From NCBI RefSeq assembly GCF_051014445.1, contig NC_135141.1, positions 28,853,422-28,917,421 of the forward strand: DNA of 64,000 nt, given 5' to 3'. The DNA comes from Colletes latitarsis. Its lineage: Eukaryota; Arthropoda; Insecta; Hymenoptera; Colletidae. Of the stretch, positions 50,110-62,001 are shown in pieces (position 1 is the first letter of the stretch; the number at the start of each line of letters is the position of its first letter). The notes below the pieces were generated by a model that saw only the letters and a list, made by a program, of their open reading frames with translations, searched no databases and was not told the origin of the DNA. The position numbers and the translations under genes are program-made.

Positions 50110-50565
50110 TCACAAGTTGTCAGCAACGGTCAGCAGTGGTCAGCGATGGTCAACTGACGTCGGGAGATGTTGGCAGAGGCCAGCTTAGGTCGGGAGATGC
50201 TGGCAGAGGTCAGCAGAAGGCGGCAGTAGCCAGTAGTAATCGTTGTACGTTGCCAGAAATATAAGCGGTGGCCAGCAGTGGTCAGCAGCGATCAGCAGAG
50301 GCCAACGGAGGACAGCAGAGGCATGCAGAGGCAAGTAGAGACCAGCAGGGGCAAGCAGGAACAAGTAGTAATCGTTATACGTTGTCAGAAGTATCAGGAG
50401 TGGTCAGTAGCGGTCAGCAGAGTCCAGCGGAGGCAGGCAGAAGTCAGTAGTAATCGTTATACGTTGTCAGAAATATAAGCGGTGGTCAGCAGAGGCCAGC
50501 AGAGGCTGGGAGAGGCTAACAGTAGCCAGTCGTAATCGTTATACGTTGTCAGAAATTCCAGGAGT
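50110..50565. repeat. GGTCAGCAG minisatellite, right foldback arm
   Basis: Reverse-complement version of the left-arm units, with AGTAATCGTTATACGTTGTC recurring near 50370, 50450 and 50535. Confidence 0.82.
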
Positions 50566-50949
50566 GGTTCCAGTGGAGACCTGTTGACGGGAGATCGGAT
50601 ATTAGTTCAAAAGAGAGAAGGGAAGTGTGAGCCTTTCTCTCTCGACTCCCACGAGGCGGACCGAAATTACTTCGGGCAGCTTCGGAATAATCGAGAAAGA
50701 GGGCATGTGTCAGTTTGCCTTTGTCGACTTTCCGAAACTCCACGAGCTCACGTACGCGTGATCTGACATAGTGTGAGAGAGCACCTCCGGTGCCTTTCTG
50801 GCATCTCTGTTTCTAAGTTCCATAGCTAGCAAAGGCACTGGCGATTGGCGGCTAGCAGAAGAGTTGGAGGGGGGCTGGGACGTTCTTTCAGAAGAGTTTC
50901 TAAATTCCCCGGAAATTCGCGGAAATGCATATCTTATAACTAAGGGAAT

Positions 50950-51310
50950 AATGTGGAGAAGAAAAGGGACGCCGGTAAGTTTCAGGGATCCGAGAATTTT
51001 CAGGAATTCTTAGAAATGACGTCATTTCCCGGAATTCGCAGAAATTCCTGGCGGCGGGAAATTTGGAGAGGGAAAGGGGGGTAAAACATGATGAGAATAC
51101 ATAGAATTCTTTGAAATTATATCACTTACTGCCATAGATTTACATTATACAAAGCTTTAATACATATAAATATATTATATCATATTATGTCAAACGTTGT
51201 CAGTAACGGTCAGCTGTGGACAGCTGACGTCGGAAGATGCTGGCAGAGATCAGCAGAGGCTCACAGTAGCAAGTAGTAATCGTTGTACGTTTTCAGAAAT
51301 ACATATATGA
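50950..51310. repeat. Partial extra copy of the right foldback arm
   Basis: Repeats GAGAGGGAAAGG, AGATTTACATTATACAAAGC and GTTGTCAGTAACGGTCAG in the same order as 49.97-50.14 kb, ending in a GTCAGCAG tail near 51300. No terminal repeat follows. Confidence 0.7.
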
Positions 51311-52640
51311 AGGAAGTCATTATACTAACCAAACGTACACATAAATATGCAATTTATTGAAACAATTCTTACGAAAAACTTTGTTTACTTGATATCATAT
51401 AACAATAGTTCTATACCTAAGTGATAAATAAATATGGGTTCATTATAAAGTAATGACATTCTGATTTTTGTCGTACATAAAAATCGTGTAAATATCGAAA
51501 TAATTTTGTTATCGTTCCTTTTTTTTTTGAAATAATTCTGAATTTTTCTCTGTGTCAGTTTAGAGCTATGCTCACTAGCATTTGCTAGAAATGCTAATGC
51601 TTTTCAAATCACTCTTCCCCGCACAGATTTTTAATAAGTTCGTTCACGTTTCTTTATAAGAATGTTAAATATTGCCAATTTTATATGGAACTCACTTGAT
51701 GCAATGATATAAATGCCATTTTGCGAACGATAAAAGTTTATAATAAAGTATTAAAGTACCACGATCGATGTGATCGAACTTATTACACAACCTAATAAAA
51801 ACCACACGACGTTAAAAATGCAGCCAAGACAGGCTATCGTAAATGGCTTTCAAGCATTGAACAAAAGCAAGACAACATTTTCAGAAAATATATCGTAGCA
51901 TTGGCTTGCTTTAGCGACATGTATTATTAATACACGCGTTGTAGATTTATCTCGTTGGGGGCCATCTTCGCGTAGCAAGACGTCCACGATAACGCGAACA
52001 GGAGACTCGATTTAAAGAAGTATAAAAGCTTAAATAAAGTATGCATTTTTTCTAGATTTACTTTCAAAATAATAATGCATTTGAATAAAAAAAAGTAGCT
52101 GTATTATTTTTCTTTTTTTTTTTTAATATATAAAAGGCCTGTAAATTATATGTAACTCGTAAAATCAAAGGCGGCATTAAAAGCAGAATTATAAATTTCA
52201 TACGTAAGTACCAAAGTGTTTAATACTAAAAATTTAATATCGTTATTTATTTCGCATTCGGGAATTAATTGTACAGACCTCACGAAAATAACATATTTTT
52301 GTCAGAAGAAATCTACTATAAAAATATAATATGCAAAATTACTATTATACAGGCTCTTATTAAATACCTTTAGTCTAATTAAATATATTCCCCGGCAAGC
52401 CTAATACTTCTGTACATTATTAATAGAGTTATAACTCAAAGGGCGGTTACAAATTAATGAAACTTCTAAACACTTCTCTTCTCCATGTATGTCTTCTATC
52501 TAAGACACTTTATCCTTGTGTCAATGACACATCGACGATTCTTCTGATTAGAATATACTTTAAGATGTCAGCTGCAATTCATCACAGTATTTAATATTTC
52601 CCCAGTAATCGATCATCGCGAAATACTTGAGATATTTCCA
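51311..52640. other. No gene recognised; possible spinster 3' UTR
   Basis: AT-rich sequence downstream, on the minus strand, of the last candidate spinster exon. AATAAA-type hexamers occur on the minus strand near 52.24 kb. Nothing else supported. Confidence 0.4.
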
Positions 52641-52641
52641 A

Positions 52642-52721
52642 TCATGGTGTGTGCTCATCCTCTTGTATCTCATTTTCAACTTCATCGTTACATATACAAA
52701 CTGAATCTGAAATATTTCCAC
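52642..52721 (-). CDS. Candidate alternative last exon of spinster (c), acidic tail
   Basis: Acceptor TGTATTATTTTAG. In the phase-1 frame it reads GGNISDSVCICNDEVENEIQ, then EDEHTP and TGA. The acidic, polar tail is the most protein-like of the candidates. It lies 2.7 kb beyond exon 8, followed by AT-rich sequence with possible polyadenylation signals (AATAAA on the minus strand near 52.24 kb). Confidence 0.5.
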
Positions 52722-53977
52722 CTAAAATAATACATTTTTGTGAATATGTAATAAGAGACTGTGTTTGCTCCATGTAAAGGGAAATGAGCAGTAATTTATT
52801 TTGACGATATAATATTTAATGATGTAATCTAAATATATCGAAAGGTAATAGTATTTTTTTTTATTCCAGTAAAATTTAATTTGTCAATGCAATTAACAAT
52901 TGCAGTATTATCATTTTAAAAATGGCTACTAAGATTAAGCACATTTATTAACTATCTAACAAACATCATTACGAAAAACTATTAAACCCTTTCACCTGTA
53001 AAATTAGAAATCTATTTCATTTTTCTAATTAGTAGAAAAAGTAGCTTCAAACTGAATCAATCTCGGTTTATTACAAAGTTCGTGTATAAAAATATCACAA
53101 AGGAGAAACATAACAATCTGAAGAAACAACATGATAATCAGTGTTAGTATTAAACAGATACTATTATCTATAGCAATGTACATGCAACTAATTACCGTGC
53201 AAAAATAACAAGCTTTTATATCGTATTTATGTGAATTGTTAAAAAATTGTTTTTTAGTAGGCAAGCTTCATCAGTTTTTGTCTTTCATAAAGTACAGATA
53301 TATGGCAGAAGTTATAATATTAATCTCACACATACTTGCACAATATTTTGACGCGCCCAATTAATTAATAAAGCATAAACACAACGAAATATTAACAATG
53401 TCGTTGGAAACTCTTATTTAGTTATGAAACTAAATAAAGGGACTAATAATAAAACAAAGATAAAAATGGACAGTTGAGTCTAGTTCTCATTGGTATAAAA
53501 TTAAGCAGAACAAATGAAAAATATAAAGGAATTGTAATGAACGTGAATCAATGTAAATTAAACAAAATTTACTCGATAATCAATTCAATTATTTCATATT
53601 TACTAATATTTTATATATAAATATAAAATTTCAATTTCTGACTGATTCCTAATGTCTATTGTTAAATATAATACATGGAAAACTAGTAAAAATTGAAAAA
53701 GGTTTTTTATATAACGAATTACTGTTACCTACGAGAAAAGCAATGTTAAATTTATATTGATATTATACTTTGCTTCGTAATTTCTATATATGACGTTAAT
53801 ATCGATACATAAATATTGTCAGAATTACGAATTATTATTTTCGACATTAAATTGATTCTTAAAGAAGAAATATTAAACTGACTATCATATGAAATAAAAA
53901 GAAATATGAAATCATGAAAATAAATTATGTACCGGGTATACAGCACACTATCAGGGAAGGCCCCAAGGTGATGTGAT

Positions 53978-54030
53978 TTATAAATGCGTTGATTCAGCTT
54001 GCCCATTATTCTTAGTATCTAGATACTTGT
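53978..54030 (-). CDS. Candidate alternative last exon of spinster (b)
   Basis: Acceptor TCTTTCTTGCAG, a strong polypyrimidine type. In the phase-1 frame it reads DKYLDTKNNGQAESTHL then TAA, a polar tail suited to a cytosolic C-terminus. Confidence 0.4.
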
Positions 54031-54758
54031 CTGCAAGAAAGATTTTTGCATATTACACAAAATTAACTTCACATACATTCCAAATTAGACCATGTAAAAT
54101 ACTATAATATTAAATATAATGTATACAAAAGTTTAACATTTTTCAGTACGATTCATCATTCTCGAATTTTATTTAGAACTCCGTTTCAAAATTATATTAC
54201 GAAATATAAAGACACACATAATGATTTTATATTACTAACTGATATAGAACTTTAAATAATAAACTCTGTTTGAAGCATCCAAATAAATTAAAAATCACAT
54301 ATGTATTTATATTTCCAAAACAAAATTTAACTACGACACCTTTTACGTTTGTTTTGGAAAATGATTTTATAATTTTATAATAAGGTGTTTTAACATATTA
54401 AGCACCATACGACGATATTTGAAAAATTACATCAGAGGAAAATGTGCTTTTTTTAACGATAATGTAACAAAGCTGTCACTTCTCTAAAAACAGTTTTAGA
54501 AAAAAAAATATTTCCTGCATAACAAGACTAAAAAAATCATTTAAATAAACGGACTGGAAAATTTAACAAGTTAAGCGCCGAAAATTACTTATCGTTAAAT
54601 AAGAAAAAACAAAGGGACAACTTTGTTATTATCGCCCCTTTATTACTAGACAGTTTTATAAAGTATGCAACAAGTTTTATAATTGCATTGTATTTATTAG
54701 AAAGATTCTGGCGCTTAACATGTTAAAAAAAAAAAGTGAAATTGTGATACCTCTTTAC

Positions 54759-54811
54759 TTTTGACACAGCAATTTGTCCACTTAACTCCAAACTTGAGAA
54801 CAATTCATGCA
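54759..54811 (-). CDS. Candidate internal exon of spinster C-terminus
   Basis: Acceptor TTTTTACGTAG and donor GTAAAG bracket 53 bases open in the phase-1 frame (VHELFSSLELSGQIAVSK), ending in phase 0. Using it would shift the following exons into another frame: the exon at 52721 stays open for about 54 codons, the one at 54030 stops after three. Weak support. Confidence 0.25.
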
Positions 54812-54870
54812 CTACGTAAAAATAATTAATTTTTAATTAAATCATTGAATTTATTATGTTATATTCCATG

Positions 54871-54914
54871 TTAATTCACAGCCATAAATATTGACAATGT
54901 TGCTGGTGACAGCT
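54871..54914 (-). CDS. Candidate alternative last exon of spinster (a)
   Basis: Acceptor TTTTTATTCAG. In the phase-1 frame left by exon 8 this reads ELSPATLSIFMAVN then TAA. It is short and of low complexity in function, so it could be chance. It is the candidate terminal exon nearest to exon 8. Confidence 0.35.
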
Positions 54915-55446
54915 CTGAATAAAAACAAAATTATAATGCAACGTTTTCCTCTATAAATTATACGGAGTATTCGCGTTATTGGCATCTACAGTTTGTTTTA
55001 TAAATAAAATGATATATATAAATAAAATTTTAACCGTCAAAAGTTTCACATATATTTTCTTATATCATTTATTTGGAAAACAAATGCTGGGTATTAACAT
55101 CAAGAACGCTCTGTATAATTCCATCACGAAGATTTTAAGTTATCGACAAATTACTTTTATTTTATAATTGATGATCTTGCAGACGGTATACTATTGCATA
55201 TATACATATATAAGCGATAGTGCATTACGATTTTTACTATACCTACGTTATTCTTGCAAAAAGTGCTTTTGATACAAGCCGATGAAAAACTTTTTAAAAA
55301 ACAAAATTATAAAACTTGTACCAAATTATATACACATCTATGTATCAGACATCAAGCTGTATTAGTAGCGACTTTCATACGACATGCAAATAAGATGCCA
55401 AGTCAAAGTCTTTTCAGTTTACGAAGGTTTGCATAGTCTCACATAC

Positions 55447-57889
55447 CTGCAATTGTTAAATCGACTAACGCCTTATCTTTCTGTATGTACAACGCTGTGA
55501 AGAAGAAAAGGAGACTTCCAATGACTTCCACAATTATCGTTAGAAACAAGGCGTATTGCAGACTGCGGAACTCGACAAGCGTATCAGTAACTTCATGTTT
55601 ATTCGAGTCTGGAAGAAGAACCTTTTTCAGTCCTTCTGATAACTGAAACCAATCAATAAATTTGTAAATTAATAATACGAAAATCATAAATTTATTAATC
55701 AAGCATTCTATGAATACTTACCAAACCAATGAGATAAGGACTTCCTGCATCTCCAAAAGCATGTGCAATAAGTATTTGAAACGCTTCTGCTGTGGATCTT
55801 CTTGTTGGTATCACAACATACTGTAACATGGAGACATAAAAAGATTTTGAAAACGAACTTCTATTGAATTTACTAATATAAAAGATAAAAAATTGTTAAA
55901 TGACGTACCAATAATATATCTGCTACAATAGACCAGTTTAAATTTAATGATAATTGCCCAAAGAATATTAATGTGTAACATAAGACAGAATTTTTATTGA
56001 CAGTGACAATTGCAAAGAACAATAATGGTGCACTGATCAAAAGCCCTATAGCACATATTAGAGCATCAGTCTGCTGCCACCGAACTCTTAGTTTCTGGGC
56101 TAATAAGGAACCTAATGGCACTCCTATTAAACCAGACGTCATTCCTATTAATCCAAATTTGTAGGCGACACTGAAATGTTTCAAGAATTTATAAAATTAA
56201 AAATTTTAAACCAGTATATAGAAATAAAAAAGTTTCGATCTATATTTCGATCTATGATAAAGGTCTTTTTCAGGATAATTATTCCATGAAATATCTTCAT
56301 TATAATCGGAAATGTAGGCTAATAAATCTTTGCTTTTATATTATTCTCACAACTTATAAGGAGTTATTACTTTCCATACCACACTGGTATGCAAATTAAT
56401 AAATAAATCAAGTGAAAAATACATACTCATCGGGATCAACATTATGTCCATCAGGGTGTAGTGCAAATCCTAACTGCAAAAATGTTGGAGCCCACCAAGC
56501 CAATGCACCAGTAACAAATGCCACACACGTGAATCCAGCAGTGGAAAGCATAAAGCTTGGACTAGACAGTTTGAAGAATATTGTAAATTATAAAAAATGA
56601 TAAACAATACTAGGGGTGCGCGAGAACCCGAAAGTTTCAAGATTCTCGCACACCCCTAAACAATACACATTTTGTATTTACTTATTTAATATTTACTTTA
56701 ATATTTACTTTCTTAATAATGCCTTGATATCATTTGACCATGTTGTGCTTGTCAAATGAACTCCACCTTCTCTTTCGCCTCTGATAGGGTCTTTTACTAC
56801 AGTAAGTAGTAAAATTATTGCTACTACACCTAATAATGGTGTGATGCGCAAACCCCATTGCCATGCACCGGTAGCTCTTGCTGTTTCACCTCCTACTATG
56901 TATCCCAAGCCACTAAAAATTATAGATACCTATTCATACATATTTAATAAAGTTTATCTAGTTCGTCATGGTTGAAACTTGGAACAGTAAAAATATTATA
57001 CAGGGTGAAAATAATATGGGTAGTCACCTTATAGAGTTCACCCTCTATAATAACACTTAAATTTACCTTCCAACTGGTATTGCAAAATAAAATAATGCAA
57101 GCATTTTAGACCGCACATCTTTAATAAACAAGTCACTTATTATAGTTGGAGCAATAGTGGAATAACTGGCTTCACCTATTCCAACAAGAGCCCTGAATGA
57201 GAGAAACGGTGTGAAGGTCTGAAATAACATTGTATAAATACATTATTTATTGTACAAACTATATACCGCAAAGATAAATTCTGCAATCTCCAAAACTTGT
57301 AGGATGTACAAACTTCAACATTATACTTGTAAATTATAATAATTTCTTACTTTTAAGATACATATTCATGTATTACCTTCATATAGGAACCAACAAATGT
57401 TGTTAAACACCAAAGAAATACACCACTACCCATTATAACTTTCCTATTGTAACGATCTCCTAAATATCCAAACAATGGGGCAAACACCATGTAACTTAGA
57501 ATAAATGCAGTTTGAAGCATTCCAGATTCATCGTTGCGAAGATTAAAATCTTTTTTAATGTCTGTTAACACTCCTATAACGGACAAATAACTTTTGCGAA
57601 TTTCCACGAATTGTGTCCAGTAAGAAATGTTAGGACACAATAAATATTAAGTATGCAATATTGAAGCAAGATAATACATACCAGCAACAGTAAAACGATC
57701 CATATAATTTATAAGATTAACAAAACATAACACGCAGACTGTGATCCAGTCGCTTTTGCTAATTAATCTAAGATCCGAAAGCATCGTTCCTTTTATTTGC
57801 CTTTCACGAGATGTGTTCTGAGCATTCTCAGCGTTTACCATATGATAATCATACGTTGATACATTCGGAGTAACTGCATTATCGGCCAT
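55447..57889 (-). CDS. spin: Spinster-family MFS transporter (lysosomal lysolipid/sphingolipid efflux), eight core exons
   Basis: Exons: 57682-57889 (ATG), 57377-57573, 57067-57218, 56709-56912, 56427-56561, 55909-56170, 55722-55820, 55447-55642. All have GT-AG ends and matching phases and encode 484 residues before the last exon. A polar 45-residue N-terminus leads to TM1 (CVLCFVNLINYMDRFTVAGV). The loop 2-3 MFS motif is GYLGDRYNRKVIMG; then ALVGIGEASYSTIAPTIISD, FYFAIPVGSGLGYIVGG, FVTGALAWWAPTF and VIPTRRSTAEAFQIL, all diagnostic of spinster/SPNS. Family role: proton-linked export of lysophospholipids or sphingolipids from late endosomes and lysosomes; loss in Drosophila disturbs autophagy and synapse growth. 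The last exon joins in phase 1; several candidates lie downstream (separate entries). Introns 3 and 4 hold tiny palindromic insertions. Confidence 0.95.
56602..56666. mobile_element. 47-bp palindromic insertion with 9-bp direct flanks, spinster intron 4
   Basis: The insert 56611-56657 begins TAGGGGTGCGCGAGAA and ends TTCTCGCACACCCCTA, near-perfect inverted ends around a short loop. It is flanked by identical AAACAATAC at 56602-56610 and 56658-56666. This looks like a target duplication around a micro-MITE. Confidence 0.6.
57001..57045. mobile_element. 45-bp TA-flanked mini-element, spinster intron 3
   Basis: CAGGGTGAA at one end and TTCACCCTC at the other, with TA immediately outside each. 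The CAGGGTG terminus is shared with the larger TA-flanked elements of the window. Probably a strongly deleted Tc1/mariner-type MITE. Confidence 0.5.
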
Positions 57890-58542
57890 GACTCAATGAT
57901 TTTGTATTTGTGCCAAATGCTATTTACATTGACACAAATTTTTTCGTTTTCTAAACACGATTTAACCTTCTTGTATCATGGCATAACCTTAAAAGAACGT
58001 GAGTCTACGACACATTGTGTTTCGATGCACTGAACTGATTTAGACTGTATAGTCACTAGTGTTTACAACGTATATGTGTAAATCATGTTCTGCAATGATA
58101 ATCGTGTGCAACGTCATAACATCACGCGATATACATACGCATCAGTATGAAGTATATGAGAGCATATGTGAGCGTGCATTGAGTAAATGCTATCAACTGG
58201 TTATCTACTGGTGTCTAGCCGTCCATGTCAATGCTTGTCAAAAATTGCTCGTGCAATTTGTTTAAGTTTTATTTTATTCGACGAAAAGATCTTCAAATAT
58301 TTACAGTCATTTATCTTTACATCTGTTTATCGTGACTTTATACGACGTGATCATTTTTTTTATATCGAGAGCATCTTCTATCGTTTAAAAAGTGAAAAGA
58401 TACAAATGTTTTGAAGTATTCGTTTATTTCGGATAATATTCATGGTTTTTAAATATTTGGATCGCTTCTAATGTTGTTTTGATATTATTTAATGGCGTGC
58501 GTTAAAGAAATTACTTAAAGTGATATACTTACTAACCTGTAA

Positions 58543-58602
58543 TTTTCCCTCCTTTTTTTCCCTCCTTTTTTTTCCCTCCTTTTTTTCCCTCCATTTTTCC
58601 CG
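58543..58602. repeat. Polypyrimidine tandem tract (CCCTCC and T-runs)
   Basis: Four units of TTTTCCCTCCTTTTTTT type; an almost pure pyrimidine strand of about 60 bases. Confidence 0.85.
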
Positions 58603-59382
58603 TAAGTTGCATACGTACCCAATTCTTGAATTATATCTTACACAGCCAGATATGTGTATACGAAATCTCAGATTGTGTTGTATTGTTTAAATTATTATAC
58701 AATATTGTATATTAAGGTACTTTATTGGTAAAGTGTTTTTTAGCATATCTCCATTGGATTATTAATTATATATTTGATAAAATTATGTAAAACGAACTAA
58801 CGAACAAACAATAAACAATAATAAAGGATATTTTTCCTCAAAGGAAGAATGTAGCCTTTATTTTAAAAGATATTTTTCCAATTACTTTTTCCGTGTTAAA
58901 ATACAATTATCATGTAACAAGTATATAGTGTTATAATACTTATAAAACAGGTGTAATTATCTAAATCTTATGAACTCATTTATCACAGAATAAACAGAAT
59001 CAAATTAAAACAAATCATCTTCAATTATTAATTATCTTATTAATTGTCTCATTTAGCAACCTTACACAATGATTATGATTCTCAATTATATCGAGATAAT
59101 CTAATGACCATTAAATCCTAAGGGTTATTCAAATAACATTATTCAATGTGTAAAAGGTGTAAGTGGTGAAAAACAATAATAATACGGAAGAATTCGTAAT
59201 AACATATATTCTATGTAACACAATACTTACATAGGTATGTCTATGTATATATTTCGAATGGATATATATATGCATATATATAATAATTGTTCATTATTAT
59301 ATATACAATATATAATAATTAATAAAATATAATGTTTAATAATGTTAATCGTATGACTACAATATATTATTATCTCGTTTTT

Positions 59383-59412
59383 TCATCATCGTCATCGTCG
59401 TCGTCGTCGATC
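59383..59412. repeat. (TCG)n microsatellite
   Basis: CATCATCGTCATCG followed by five to six TCG units. No frame continues through it as coding. Confidence 0.8.
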
Positions 59413-61036
59413 GTTAACTATTTTCTACAATTTATATCGATTTATATATTTATAATAACAATAATGATCTCAAAAGGCTGATACAATATTCGGCTAGCGT
59501 ATGGATAGCTTGAGATTTCTTATTTTTAATTAAATATTCATGTTTTCCTTATAGTACAATAGATTCATTTCTTAAACCACAACGTCTTAATTTTTCCTTA
59601 ATCCTCTGTATTTATCGCTATATTGCAAATGTGATTTCACTGTCGTTACTGCATTACGTTCGACGTTATACAAATACAGATTTAAATACAGGTTTTGTTC
59701 TCAGTGAAACGTATTTATAATGCACTTACGTCGGTTCTCATGATCGCTTTGTGCAGGAAAATCTGTCGATATTACCGTAGGATCAATTGTTCCAGCTCTA
59801 TTCACGCATTAGAGTCCAATTGTAGATTCCTCGCACCCGATCGATCGGGTTCTAGATCGAAACTTTATTTTCGGGTGTTGGATTAATTGAACGTTCGTGA
59901 AAATTTCTATCGTGGGTCGTCCTTAAATTGACTTGAAATATGTAAATCACTGCAGCCGATTAATGCCAGTTAATTTCGCTAAAGTAATTGAGATATCGAA
60001 CACCGGTGGTCAACCTTCAAATCATTTAAACACTACCCAACAATTTACAAAGATCAAAAGAAATCAATCGCTGACGACAACTTTCAGCAGCGGATAGATC
60101 CGAATTTAAACCAAGATGGCATCAAGAAACGAGTTATTTAACCGTACACCGATAACAAAACACATTACAAATCGTAAGCAGTGAACCATATTGTCGTTGG
60201 AACGAAGCAAGAACGACTGCCTTTTTCATTGAACATAGCCTCACGAATGAACCGATTATCGAATAGAAGTAATAACACCGTTAACGATAAAGTTACCGAA
60301 ACGTATTAAATGTAACTTGCTTTCTCATACATCTGATTGCCCCCGGAAAAAAATCATCCGCGTAACGTTCTCTTGATCGGTTGTTCCGTGATTTTGGGGT
60401 TAGGCCCGCTACAGCAAGATATTGCGTGTTTAAAACGGACGTTCGTATATTGCGTCGACTGTGAGACGACGAAGTCTGTCCCCCTCGGCTCGCGATACGC
60501 CGTAAGGCGACCCAGCGAATCTGAAATACCGTTTCGTACAATACGATTTTTACGATAACGCCCTCTATCGTTTTCCCCTTATTATTTGTGCTGTATTTCG
60601 TTAACTACGCATCGAAAACAGGATGCGTATCAAAACACGGGACACCTATTGCTATTAGTGCATTGCAAACATGGTCGTAACACCCTCGCCGGGTACGATA
60701 GGTCGATTATAACAGAGATGGCAATTCGTTATCGCGACGATATTATCACTAACTGATATTCTTCGCTGTTCCTTGTAATTCACGAATTTACCATTCGATC
60801 GGACAACCGCGTCGAGAAAATTTCTTACAAACGGCCTCGCGTGAAATATATTTGTACGATTGCATCGTAGCGGTGTTCGAAAAAACGCTCTTCGACGAGC
60901 ATATAATTACGTATGTATTTACAGTCGAGTCGAATTCTTGACAGATTATACGGGGATGTCGGAAGCGTCGGCCAGCAGTGGCTCTCAAAAGGCGTAATAC
61001 GTGAAGCGCTGATGTCCTTTCGGCAACGTTCTCTAT

Positions 61037-61263
61037 GTACTGCGGTCCACTGACTTGAAGTCCCGCGGGACGGCACAGGGGGCACGGAGGAGTCGGACCA
61101 CCCATCTATCTATCTTGCTCCCTTGCTCTCAGGCAGTCCAGATGCGTGTGTGTAACTGCCGCGACGAATAGGGAACCAGAGTTCAACGTGTACGTGGGAA
61201 TAGGTGTATCTCTACTTTTCTCGCATTCCCGCCACGGGACTTCAAGTCAGCGGAGTGCAGTAC
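61037..61263. repeat. 29-bp inverted repeat in a CpG-rich stretch
   Basis: 61037-61065 (GTACTGCGGTCCACTGACTT then GAAGTCCCG) pairs with 61235-61263, with 26 of 29 matching. About 170 bp lie between. The surroundings (60.9-61.6 kb) are CpG-rich and could be a promoter region, but no transcript start or exon is evident. Confidence 0.7.
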
Positions 61264-61800
61264 GTTATCTACGATCCGTTCTAAACGGTCACGCAAACGT
61301 ATCCGGATCGAATTGGTACTAGCATTCAGTATCGGATGGTTTTCTTTTCGTTACCAGATGAACCATAATCGTAACGTCTCGCCATGGAACGACGTTGTCG
61401 TCGGCTGCGAGAGACGAGTATAACGTCGCGCGACAAAAGATTTTTCTACTGATATCCGATTCTGATATGCTTTATTATCTAAAACTCCGCCTGTGCAACG
61501 CTGACAAAAACAGCTTCGCGGCACAGTGCGAGTGTAAAACAGTCTTTGCGTAAAGGAGTCTTCGTATGCGTGGCGTGAGTCGATGTTACGTATCTTAATA
61601 TTCCATTACCTAATAAAACAAATAAACCTCGCCGTCTATTATCTAATTAGTAATGCGTCGACGTCGTACACTCGAAAGTACCTTAGAACGAACAAAGCTT
61701 TTGGTCTTCGGCGCAGGGAGAACGCGGACAAAAGGTTCTCAAATGAAACGTTTCAAAATACCGCCCACGATCGTGCATTCTCGAATAATATGTGCATGTA

Positions 61801-62001
61801 CAGGGTGGTCCGTCAAAAACAGAATGTCTAATTCTTTTTTTCATCTTAGAGGACGAATATTAAAGTAACGAATTCTTAGGACGAGTGAAACGCGCGAATA
61901 TAAAATGAATTATTCGTTAACTTAATAATTTCAATATAAATAATTTTCGTATCCTTAATGGCAAAGTAAACGGTTGTTTCTTTTCTGATAGACCACCCCA
62001 T
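61801..62001. mobile_element. Short TA-type MITE
   Basis: Left end TA|CAGGGTGGTCCGTCAAAAA. The right end TCTGATAGACCACCCC is its approximate reverse complement, with TTA outside. About 200 bp, AT-rich interior, no coding capacity. Confidence 0.65.

Larger units (their letters stand above)
47568..50809. mobile_element. Foldback-type element 2, about 3.2 kb with long inverted arms
   Basis: Starts CAGAGATGCCAGATTCAGCA and ends GGCATCTCTG; the outer inverted repeats run about 190 bp (GATCACGCGTACGTGAGCTC, TTTCGGAAAGTCGACAAAG, CACATGCCCTCTTTCTCGAT on both arms). Inward come minisatellite arms (47.88-49.1 kb CTGCTGACC type, 50.1-50.56 kb its reverse). Then an inverted pair around TTTACATTATACAAA and ATGACAATAAATGATATAAT, and a central 77-bp palindromic array. 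Flanks TTCTAGT and TTCTAAGT may be a degenerate target duplication. No transposase seen. Confidence 0.7.
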
